Shown here one piece after another: positions 9,680-18,298 of a DNA stretch of 64,000 nucleotides; position 1 is the stretch's first letter; each line of letters begins with the position of its first letter. The stretch spans positions 20,016-84,015 of the forward strand of contig CAJXRF010000011.1 in assembly GCA_913058575.1 (NCBI GenBank), read 5' to 3'. A program made the position numbers and the translations under genes. The notes under the pieces were generated by a model, which was given only the letters and a program-made list of their open reading frames with translations, ran no database searches and was not told the origin of the DNA. This stretch comes from an uncultured Bermanella sp. Lineage in GTDB: Bacteria > Pseudomonadota > Gammaproteobacteria > Pseudomonadales > Oceanobacteraceae.

Positions 9680-10324
9680 TTATAAACTTTTTAAAACGTC
9701 TAAAATGGCAGAAGGTTCAGAACGTTTTGTGTAATCGCCATCAGCAAATAGGTAAACGATTTCACGGTTTGGCTTAACAATGATGGTAGTAGGAATAGGC
9801 AACTCAAATTTTGATTCGCCATTGTGTTTTTCAACATCAATATCAAATTTCAGATAAATTTCCTGAAGTACTTTAGGCAGTGTAAACACCAAACCTAGCT
9901 CTTTGGCATAGTGGCTGCCTTCATCTGAGTAAACACCAAATGTCACGCCATTTTTTTCTTTGGTTTCTTTCACATTAGCCACTGACTCAGGTGTCATGGC
10001 GATAATGTTTGCACCCAGTGCTTGAATCTCGCTGGATACTTCTTCAAGACCTTTTAATTCTAAAACACAGTAAGGGCACCAGCCACCACGGTAAAAACTA
10101 ATCACCAATGGCTTACCATCGATCAGCTGATCAATATTCACCAATTCATTATTAACGTCTTTTAAGTTTCCGCTAGGGAGCTTTTCACCCACTTTAATGG
10201 CATCTGCCACGATATCAGAGGCAATCAGTTTTTCAGTTTCTTGGTTCATGATAGCCAATGCATCATCAGGCACATTAGCAGTAAATTCTTTTTTTAATGT
10301 GTCTAGTCGACTTTGTAAGCCCAT
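9680..10324 (-). CDS. AhpC/TSA-family peroxiredoxin-like protein
   Basis: VISFYRGGWCPYCVLELKGLEE active-site motif. Confidence 0.9.
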   Translation of the reverse strand: MGLQSRLDTLKKEFTANVPDDALAIMNQETEKLIASDIVADAIKVGEKLPSGNLKDVNNELVNIDQLIDGKPLVISFYRGGWCPYCVLELKGLEEVSSEIQALGANIIAMTPESVANVKETKEKNGVTFGVYSDEGSHYAKELGLVFTLPKVLQEIYLKFDIDVEKHNGESKFELPIPTTIIVKPNREIVYLFADGDYTKRSEPSAILDVLKSL

Positions 10325-10392
10325 AATATGACCCCTTGAAAATTAAGTTAATGGTATGCGTTCAACACAAGATTAATTGTATTTTCAAAGGT

Positions 10393-10424
10393 ACTAAAAT
10401 AATAGTACGCACCTTTTAGTAACC
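10393..10424. promoter_or_regulatory. candidate HxlR operator, copy 2
   Basis: actaaaataatagtacgcaccttttagtaacc. Confidence 0.7.
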
Positions 10425-10636
10425 ATTAAAGAAAACTGAAACAATGAATTCCATAGTCTAGATAGGGAAACCCCTATTTAACTTTGTCATTCATTATCAC
10501 AACGCAGCAACGCCTATGCTCTGGGTACGGCCTAAATTAACAGTTAAAAAGTGACGGGGTGCAAGATTGGGAGATTTTAATAACCTTTGCAATTAAATGC
10601 TGGATGCACAGGCTATTAAATAAATTTGAGCGTTGG

Positions 10637-11353
10637 TTAGATATCGTTACTTAATATTTTTAAAGAAATGTCTCTAATATCACGACATGCAATAATGAGC
10701 TTAGGGGTGAGCTTAGACTTATTCTCACTTTCTAAAAAGAATGCGATTTTTTCAGTTAATACACTGTCAGAATCATGGTTCAAATGGCTATTGTGAAATT
10801 CCTCGTAAAACTCATCTTTAGACTTATGATCTGTGGTATGACGCAACTCTAAAATAACGTCATAACAATCTTTACTAATGGAGTCGAAGGTTTCAATATA
10901 ACTGTTATAAATACTGCCCACCCCAGGCATGGCCTTAATAATGGCCAACTTAATGCCTATGCGCCTAAGTTTTCCGGCATTTGCACAGTAGTTACGTATA
11001 ATATCTTTTAGCAGTTCGTATTCTTCAGAATGATATAAACTATCCTTTGAGGCATTTTTCATACTTAATAGGTTTAATTTTAAATCATTAATGTTGGTAT
11101 TAATGACTTCGGACACTTTCACCGCTTCACTGTCAGAAATAAACTGCACGGCTTCCATTTCAATCTGGTGTTGATAGTTTTTTTTAAAATCATTTCTAAA
11201 AATAAAGGCAGCCGCCACAAGACCTAACGTACTTAATGCCGTAATCGCTGCCCAAATATTAAAATCCACCACTTCCACACCCTGCCCCATGGCAAACCCC
11301 ATCACTAAAAAGCCTACAGCTGTTAAACAAAATTCAATTAGCCCCATGAACAC
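10637..11353 (-). CDS. hypothetical membrane-anchored protein
   Basis: 238 aa; two N-terminal hydrophobic helices, charged helical remainder. Confidence 0.6.
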   Translation of the reverse strand: MFMGLIEFCLTAVGFLVMGFAMGQGVEVVDFNIWAAITALSTLGLVAAAFIFRNDFKKNYQHQIEMEAVQFISDSEAVKVSEVINTNINDLKLNLLSMKNASKDSLYHSEEYELLKDIIRNYCANAGKLRRIGIKLAIIKAMPGVGSIYNSYIETFDSISKDCYDVILELRHTTDHKSKDEFYEEFHNSHLNHDSDSVLTEKIAFFLESENKSKLTPKLIIACRDIRDISLKILSNDI

Positions 11354-11484
11354 CTCTGGGTTAACAAGACCGTTAAGATCTTATGCCTATTTATAAGATA
11401 AAAAGCCGACTATTTTACCATATAGAATGAGTGTAGGTGGGATTTGGGTGAGTAAAACTCTAAACTTAGTTTTCAGAATAAAGA

Positions 11485-11507
11485 AAACAGCGCTCATGGC
11501 GCTGTTT
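11485..11507. terminator. hairpin, probable terminator
   Basis: aaacagcgc-tcatg-gcgctgttt. Confidence 0.6.
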
Positions 11508-11615
11508 ATTGACTTACAATAGCTGTGCCACTAGAAAAAGACTCACTGAAGAGCGTCTGACGGCTCTTTTATAGGCCTAATTATCTCGAATACTGAACAG
11601 CATTTAACCAAGTTA

Positions 11616-11909
11616 TTAAATGGCGAAAGAGTCGAAGTAACGGATACTAGGCTCGTAGGATAACAAGGCTGCAAGGGCTTCCAAGTCGCCCCTTTCAGCT
11701 CGCCAAGCCAAATATTTTTCATAGTGTTCACGGGTAGACCAGGTTTCCAGCAATACCAAGTTCAAAGGGTTATCTTGGTTTGACATAACCGTCACTCCCT
11801 TGCAGCCATTAAAACTACGAGTATCGGGTAATATTTCCTCTAAGGTGTTTTTTAACGCCTCTAAGCAATCTGGCTTTGCGGTCACTTCTAAAATCACACT
11901 TACACTCAT
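11616..11909 (-). CDS. antibiotic biosynthesis monooxygenase (ABM / YgiN-like) domain protein
   Basis: 97 aa; VTAKPDCLEALKNTLEEILPDTRSFNGCKGVTVMSNQDNPLNLVLLETWSTREHYEKYLAWR. Confidence 0.9.
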   Translation of the reverse strand: MSVSVILEVTAKPDCLEALKNTLEEILPDTRSFNGCKGVTVMSNQDNPLNLVLLETWSTREHYEKYLAWRAERGDLEALAALLSYEPSIRYFDSFAI

Positions 11910-11940
11910 GAATTTTTCCTTATAATGTATAAATATTAGG

Positions 11941-12885
11941 TTAAGGTTTTATTTCTAAACCTTGAAAAATAAAGCTGATCCAACTGGCTTCATTAATAAA
12001 ACCCGCCCCCCATGCCTGCCACTTTTTATCAAGGCCAATGGTTTGAATTTTCTCAAGTAATAAACCTTTGTCTTTCATGGTTTTTACTTCAAGAATGGTC
12101 TGCTCTAACATGGTTTGGAATTCAGATAAGCCTTGCTTATTGGTTATGGCACCATGACCTGGAATCACCACCGTTTTCTCATTAATACGTGCATTAATCT
12201 TTTTAATACTGTTTAAAAAACTAATGGCATTTCCACCATTATGTACATCAATAAACGGAAAATGGGGGAAGAACAATAGGTCACCCATGTGCACCAAGTT
12301 AGCCTTTTTAAAAAATATCACGGTATCGCCGTCGGTATGACTATTAGGAAAGTGTTCTAACTGTAATTCGTCGTTATTAAAGTGAACTTTCATTGCATCT
12401 GGGTAGGTTAAGGTGGGCAGTGCATGCTCTGGGTGCGCGCCAGACTCGTATTTAAAAAAGGGAATTTTTGCGGGGTTTTTTAATCGCTCTCGAACAGTGT
12501 CGTGAGCAATAATCGTGGCATTCTTGCCCAGCTTTTCATTGGCTCCGGTATGATCAAAGTGCCAGTGAGTATTTATGATGTATTTCAATTGGGCTTTATG
12601 GCTCGTTTGGTTAAGGGTGCTAGCCAGATTATCTGCCAGATCACTATAGCCATTATCAATAATCAGCAAGCCGTCCTTACCCTCACTAACAATAATATTT
12701 CCTCCCTTACTGCTTAGCATAGAAAGGGATTCACTAATTTGAGTTTTTAAATATACAGGGCTCTGGGCCATATGGTTTTTATGTGCCCAACAAGCATTAA
12801 AAACCAATAATAAAACTGCAAGCAACAAGCTGTGAGATAACGTCACAATGATTCCTCTTAAAATTCTAAATTTTTTGCTATACAA
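11941..12885 (-). CDS. MBL-fold metallo-hydrolase, exported
   Basis: INTHWHFDHTGANEKLG motif; 31-nt gap to the ABM gene suggests an operon. Confidence 0.88.
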   Translation of the reverse strand: MYSKKFRILRGIIVTLSHSLLLAVLLLVFNACWAHKNHMAQSPVYLKTQISESLSMLSSKGGNIIVSEGKDGLLIIDNGYSDLADNLASTLNQTSHKAQLKYIINTHWHFDHTGANEKLGKNATIIAHDTVRERLKNPAKIPFFKYESGAHPEHALPTLTYPDAMKVHFNNDELQLEHFPNSHTDGDTVIFFKKANLVHMGDLLFFPHFPFIDVHNGGNAISFLNSIKKINARINEKTVVIPGHGAITNKQGLSEFQTMLEQTILEVKTMKDKGLLLEKIQTIGLDKKWQAWGAGFINEASWISFIFQGLEIKP

Positions 12886-12935
12886 AAAATTAAATACAAA
12901 TTCGTAAATGTATTGTGAATTTTATGGCAAAGAGA

Positions 12936-12967
12936 ACCAAAATATAAGTACACACCTTTTAGTAACT
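12936..12967. promoter_or_regulatory. candidate HxlR operator, copy 3
   Basis: accaaaatataagtacacaccttttagtaact. Confidence 0.7.
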
Positions 12968-13144
12968 ATTAAATATTGCATAGACCCACAAGAGCCGAGT
13001 ATTGCCAGCGAACCGAATACCTAAAAGATGTGATTATTGGATAAGATAACCGAGCGTACTGACCGATAGTGAGGGAGTGCTTACAAACAGAAACTAGAGC
13101 CAGTTCACTCTAATGGTTTAAAAGCTGGGATACAGTAGACTCAT

Positions 13145-13219
13145 CACAGACATCATTCATCGCGTCTGTGGCAGCGCCTCATACTTATTATACCGCCTGT
13201 ATAGCCTAAGTATGAGGCG
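13145..13219. other. two consecutive intergenic stem-loops
   Basis: cacagac/gtctgtg (13145-13170) and cgcctcatactta/taagtatgaggcg (13175-13219), both perfect arms. Confidence 0.6.
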
Positions 13220-13418
13220 TCCTTTTCTAAGGTAAGCTTAGCAGTCCCTGGTGGTATAGCGGTTATATTAATCTCAACCGCCATGACCGATTTCACCATC
13301 ACCAGTGCATTCAGCTAACCACCTTTTATGTGGCTAAAGCCACGCCACCCACTGAAATTTCTATTATTGAAACCATCACCTCACTTTTGTTCACTATTTG
13401 AATCTTATTTTCATTTTT

Positions 13419-13448
13419 ATATATACATACGTGATTGTATGTATATAT
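13419..13448. promoter_or_regulatory. AcrR/TtgR-like TetR-family operator
   Basis: Perfect inverted repeat atatatacatac-gtgatt-gtatgtatatat upstream of the sterol desaturase. Confidence 0.7.
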
Positions 13449-13483
13449 GATAACCCAATCCCATCACAATAAGGGTCAAAATC

Positions 13484-14359
13484 ATGTTGCAAGAGTGGAC
13501 TATATGGCAACCAGTTTTTGAACAACTGCGGTTAATAGCAGGTAGCGCAGTGATACTGGCCATACTGGGCGAACTGTTTTACCAATGGAAAACAGGGAGA
13601 ACCTTGTATACCTGGTGGGACACCAAAGGAAACCTAGCGGTTATTCCTTTTTATATATTGGTGGCCCTTGTATGGGGGCCCGTGGTGTATTGGTGGTATG
13701 ACTTGGCCTTTCAAGCACGCATTATTGATTGGAGCCAGGCTTGGTTTGAATCAAACACAGGTCTATTCTTGTGTTATTGGCTATTGCTGTTCTTATTGGA
13801 GGATTTAACCTTTTACCTGTTTCACCGCTCAAGCCACAAGGTACGGTTATTATGGGCATCCCATGTGGTACATCACTCGTCCAAGCAGTTTAATTTTACC
13901 GTAGCGTGGCGTGAATCATGGCTGCCATTTTTTGTATTTTGGTTTTGGATGCCCCTGCCCTTATTAGGGTTTCACCCTTTATCGGTTTTACTGATGCAAA
14001 TGATTAGCTTGTATTTTCAAGTGTTTATTCATACTCAATCCATTAAAACCTTAGGGCCTTTAGAGTGGATATTTAACACGCCCAGTCATCACCGAGTGCA
14101 CCATGCCTGCAATGAGGCTTACATTGATAAAAATTTCGGTGGCGTATTAATTATTTGGGACCGGTTATTTAGTACCTATCAAAAAGCTGGTAATGATAAA
14201 ATTCGCTTTGGCATTACCCAACCCTTAAACAGTAACCGCCCTTTGGCTATTCAGTTTCATGAGTATCAGTTACTCATTAAAGACATTCTTAAAGCCAATA
14301 CTTTTTCTGAAAAAGTGAAATTAGCCTTTAAAAGACCTGGCTTCAAAGCAGACTCTTAA
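13484..14359 (+). CDS. sterol desaturase / fatty acid hydroxylase superfamily protein
   Basis: His boxes HRSSH, HVVHH, HHRVHH; multi-TM. Confidence 0.92.
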   Translation: MLQEWTIWQPVFEQLRLIAGSAVILAILGELFYQWKTGRTLYTWWDTKGNLAVIPFYILVALVWGPVVYWWYDLAFQARIIDWSQAWFESNTGLFLCYWLLLFLLEDLTFYLFHRSSHKVRLLWASHVVHHSSKQFNFTVAWRESWLPFFVFWFWMPLPLLGFHPLSVLLMQMISLYFQVFIHTQSIKTLGPLEWIFNTPSHHRVHHACNEAYIDKNFGGVLIIWDRLFSTYQKAGNDKIRFGITQPLNSNRPLAIQFHEYQLLIKDILKANTFSEKVKLAFKRPGFKADS

Positions 14360-14416
14360 AATAAAACAGCTAGAATATTAATTAAAGGACCGTTTGCTAA
14401 AATGCAGGTTAAAAAC

Positions 14417-15763
14417 ATGAAAACCCTTACGCTCATCAGTCAACTTTTAACCCTTAGCCTAATAAGCTTTAGCACTTGGGCAAAAGTGCCCGACGCCCAA
14501 GTAGCCAAATTAGGAACCCTACTCACACCTATGGGCGCTGAAATGGCCGGCAATAAAAATGGCAGAATTCCAAAATACAGTGGTGGCTTAAAACAAGATA
14601 TCAATGCCAACCCCATGACAGATGTGTTTGCCCATGAAAAACCTTTATTTGTGATTACCCATGCCAACATGCAGCAGCACCAAGCACACTTAACACCTGG
14701 GCAAATGGCCTTATTTAATAAATACCCAAAAACATACGAGATGCCTATATACAAAACCCACCGAACCGCTTCATACCCACAAAGTATTTACGACAAGGCC
14801 TTAAAGAATGCCAGCCAAACGCAATTAGTAGATGGCGGTAATGGCATGGTTAATTTTGATGAATCAGTCCCCTTTGCCATTCCCCAAAGTGGGTTAGAGG
14901 TTATTTGGAATCATGTGAGTCGCTTTCGTGGCGGTTCGGTTGAACGTAATCTTGCCTTGCTGCCAGTTCAGGCAAACGGACAATATAATGCGGTAAAAGC
15001 TCGTGCTCAATTAACCGCGCCGCAATACCTAATAGAAAAATTTGACGCAAAAAAAGATGACAATATTTTGTTTTATTACACCTCTTCTATTAAGTCCCCT
15101 GCGCGCTTAACCGGTAATGTATTGCTGGTTCATGAGACGATTGATCAAGTGAACCAGCCCCGCAAGGCATGGGCTTATAATGCAGGGCAACGCCGGGTAC
15201 GACGCTCTCCCCAGGTTGCCTATGATGCGCCATCACAGGCAAGCGATGGGCTGCGTACCTCAGATCAAATTGATATTTATAATGGCGCACCTAATAAATA
15301 TCATTGGAAGCTTATGGGTAAAAAAGAAATATATATTCCATATAATGCCTATAAGCTTGCGGATGAAAACCTTAAATACGCCAACATCATTCAACCAGGT
15401 CACATGAACCAAGATGTGAGCCGTTATGAACTTCACCGTGTCTGGCATGTGGAAGCCACCTTAAAAGAAGGTGAGCGTCATATTTACGCTAAGCGCAGTT
15501 ATTATATAGATGAAGACAGTTGGCAGATTGCCAGCGCCGATCACTATGATAACCACAACATACTGTGGCGCGTATCGGAAGGCCATGCCATGCAATTTGT
15601 CAATGCCAATACCCTTTGGTACATCGCGTCTAGCAATTACGATTTATTATCAGGGCGCTATTTATTAGAGTTAAACAACGAAGAAAGAAACCCATTTAAC
15701 TTTGGCAACAAAATGAAACGCAAACAATTTACCGCCGGTGCCCTGCGCCGTTCTGGGCGCTAA
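14417..15763 (+). CDS. DUF1329 domain outer-membrane/periplasmic protein
   Basis: Signal peptide; GRIPKYSGG..., KAWAYNAGQRRVRRSPQVAYDAP, ...YIDEDSWQIASADHYD; start taken at MKTLTLIS. Confidence 0.88.
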   Translation: MKTLTLISQLLTLSLISFSTWAKVPDAQVAKLGTLLTPMGAEMAGNKNGRIPKYSGGLKQDINANPMTDVFAHEKPLFVITHANMQQHQAHLTPGQMALFNKYPKTYEMPIYKTHRTASYPQSIYDKALKNASQTQLVDGGNGMVNFDESVPFAIPQSGLEVIWNHVSRFRGGSVERNLALLPVQANGQYNAVKARAQLTAPQYLIEKFDAKKDDNILFYYTSSIKSPARLTGNVLLVHETIDQVNQPRKAWAYNAGQRRVRRSPQVAYDAPSQASDGLRTSDQIDIYNGAPNKYHWKLMGKKEIYIPYNAYKLADENLKYANIIQPGHMNQDVSRYELHRVWHVEATLKEGERHIYAKRSYYIDEDSWQIASADHYDNHNILWRVSEGHAMQFVNANTLWYIASSNYDLLSGRYLLELNNEERNPFNFGNKMKRKQFTAGALRRSGR

Positions 15764-15770
15764 TGCTTTT

Positions 15771-15808
15771 TGCCATTTATACATATGGCTATGTATGTAT
15801 AATTGGCA
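15771..15808. promoter_or_regulatory. palindromic operator upstream of tetR-type gene
   Basis: tgcca-t-ttatacata-N8-tatgtataa-t-tggca, symmetric about 15789.5. Confidence 0.65.
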
Positions 15809-15826
15809 AAAAAATGGATACTTAAT

Positions 15827-16438
15827 ATGGCTAGGCGCACCAAAGAAGACGCAGAGAAAACCAGAAAGACCATATTGGTAGCCGCCTTGGATATTATTTC
15901 AACAAAAGGGCTGGCCAATACCAGCCTAGATCAAATTGCCCATCAGGCAGGGGTGACTCGTGGAGCCATATATTGGCACTTTAAAAATAAAACCGAATTA
16001 TTTTCTGTCATATTAGATGAGTGGTTAAAACCCACTTATGAGTTAAGCCAGAAATGGTTGGAACAAGAAGATCCTAGCCTTAACAATTTAAAAACGTATA
16101 TGGTTAAGTGGTTATCTCAAATAGAAAAGCAACCTGAGCTTACCAAACTGTTTGATATATTGTTTTTTAAAGTAGAACTCATAGGCGACATTAAAACGCT
16201 CATTGACCAAGCCAATGATAAAGCCGACCAAGATGTGCTTGCCCTGACAATGTACCTTGGTACATTAAAATCGCAAAAGGTGTTTCATACTGATACTGAT
16301 ATCACTTTATTAGCAGTCAGTTTATCGTCCTTTTTAATGGGGCTTGCTCAAAATTGGCTAGCAAGACCCAATGCATACTCCTTAGAAAAAAATGCCCAAA
16401 CCCTTGTTGAGCAATTTTTTAAAGGTTATCTGCCCTAA
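15827..16438 (+). CDS. TetR/AcrR-family transcriptional regulator (TtgR/AcrR-like)
   Basis: MARRTKEDAEKTRKTILVAALDIISTKGLANTSLDQIAHQAGVTRGAIYWHFKNKTELF. Confidence 0.93.
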   Translation: MARRTKEDAEKTRKTILVAALDIISTKGLANTSLDQIAHQAGVTRGAIYWHFKNKTELFSVILDEWLKPTYELSQKWLEQEDPSLNNLKTYMVKWLSQIEKQPELTKLFDILFFKVELIGDIKTLIDQANDKADQDVLALTMYLGTLKSQKVFHTDTDITLLAVSLSSFLMGLAQNWLARPNAYSLEKNAQTLVEQFFKGYLP

Positions 16439-16456
16439 CTCCCTCCCTTACTCTGG

Positions 16457-17926
16457 TTATTGGCAATGGGTGTTCTGATACGGCTTAGTATTAGGCGACA
16501 TAAAAATACTGGTGGAATAGGTTTGCATACCAAAATTTAAGGTAAACATGTTAGCTCGATAACCGCTAGTAGGAGCGGAAAGATCTTGGGTAAATGAAAA
16601 ATACATTTCTTCCTCGCCGTCTTCGTCTGGGTCAAGCCAATGTATTTTCATATCAAAGATACTCACAAAAGAACTGCTCCATGCTTCGTCTCCTGTGGTT
16701 TGTAGACGAAAATCTAGTTTATCATTTTCGCTTGCCCAGTAATTGACCAGCAATGGCAATTTAGAGCTGTAAACCGTTAAGGTGTTCGCTTCACGATCTT
16801 CCTGCCAGAAAATATCGGGTGCTGGGTTATCGCCTTTTTCATCTATGACTTTACTGGCAAAGCCAAAGCCAGTTAGCAGCGCTTCCACTGGTAAGTCATG
16901 GGCCGCATTGGGTACAAAACGAATATTTTTAGGCCCCGCTACATTGTTCCAATAACCTTGGCTATTGGTATTGGCGAAAAAAGGATCGGACGTGCCATTT
17001 AACAAAAGTTTCGGAATGCCCACTAAGCGGTCTTGGTAAGAGATAGGATCGACAATGTCCAGTAAAGCTTGGCCCTGTGGCGTTTTAAAACGACACGGCA
17101 AGTCTTTGCCAGAATAGGTCTCTAAAATAGAGTAGTAGTCGCCAAAAGATTCAAATTGATTTTCCATGGACTCTTCTACATCTAGTACGTCAATCACCGT
17201 GGGCACAATGCCTATCACGCGTTTATCCACTGCTGCGGTTAACCATGTGGTCCAACCTCTTTTTGACGCCCCCACCACTGAAAAGTGTTCGATATTTAGA
17301 TGTAATTCTTGTGCTAAAAACTCCTGGCTGGCATCCATGGCTTTCACTACCGATTTCACCATGGGCAAATAGATAGGCCACTCTTCATTGCCGGTATCTA
17401 GGTATAGCTCAAACGAGCGTGAGACTAAATCATCTTCTTTATAATCTTGAGGAGTGTCATCGGCCTTAAAATACCAAGGCTGGTTGGGAACTTGTCGCAC
17501 TTCGATAATAATTTTATTGTAAAACCAAGCACCCATGCCAATGGTGTCATCGAATTTCGAATCACTTTCATGGCTGCCGCCATCTACGAACATAATTGCA
17601 CTGTCCGCTTCATTGGTAAGCGTTCCACCCGGGTTAGAAATAAGGCGTTTAGGCATGTATATCATCACATCATGCTGCCAAAGAGGGCGACTGGTTTCTT
17701 TATCTGTTAACCACTTTTGAGAAGTTAAAAAGACTTCATAACCGCTATATAAAAATTCCTCTTGTACCCTTACTAGTTGCCATTTGTATTGACCGTCCTC
17801 TTTTTTAATGTAGCGATCTAAAGCTGTGTCTAGCGTATTATTTAAGCTAGGGTCACTATGACTTAAAAAAGAAAACACCATAAAAATAGCCAATACCGCA
17901 GGCCTAAGTAATGTCATTGTTTCCAT
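16457..17926 (-). CDS. PhoPQ-activated pathogenicity-related (PqaA-like) protein
   Basis: FSVVGASKRGWTTWLTAAVDKRVIGIVPTVIDVLD; PKLLLNGTSDPFF. Confidence 0.85.
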   Translation of the reverse strand: METMTLLRPAVLAIFMVFSFLSHSDPSLNNTLDTALDRYIKKEDGQYKWQLVRVQEEFLYSGYEVFLTSQKWLTDKETSRPLWQHDVMIYMPKRLISNPGGTLTNEADSAIMFVDGGSHESDSKFDDTIGMGAWFYNKIIIEVRQVPNQPWYFKADDTPQDYKEDDLVSRSFELYLDTGNEEWPIYLPMVKSVVKAMDASQEFLAQELHLNIEHFSVVGASKRGWTTWLTAAVDKRVIGIVPTVIDVLDVEESMENQFESFGDYYSILETYSGKDLPCRFKTPQGQALLDIVDPISYQDRLVGIPKLLLNGTSDPFFANTNSQGYWNNVAGPKNIRFVPNAAHDLPVEALLTGFGFASKVIDEKGDNPAPDIFWQEDREANTLTVYSSKLPLLVNYWASENDKLDFRLQTTGDEAWSSSFVSIFDMKIHWLDPDEDGEEEMYFSFTQDLSAPTSGYRANMFTLNFGMQTYSTSIFMSPNTKPYQNTHCQ

Positions 17927-18298
17927 GATAATCCTTTATATATTTATTCTTACTTATCCAATTCTGCTATTTATGATTAGATAAGCAGCCAGAAAACTCA
18001 TTGCGCCACTTTATAAACTTTATTTAGAAAAATTGCCCGATTTTTTATTTAAAAAACAAAAATTTAAGTACATTGTTAAAGATAAGAATGAGGCACTGCA
18101 GAAGGCAGAAAACTGAAATCGATTAATTTACAATCAAAAAAAGAAAAAGCCACGAGGTCAGTCGCAGCCTTTCAATACGCGTACCAAATAAATTAGTAGG
18201 TCAAATCCTAATGAGCATTTGCCCTTCTGGTACATGAACATACAAGCAGTCACAGCTCATAAAGCCTCATTGATAGACAGCTTGCTAGTTTTAAATTG

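Noticed and set aside
14440-14754. Minus-strand ORF within DUF1329
   Set aside because: Shadow ORF; DUF1329 reading is strongly supported
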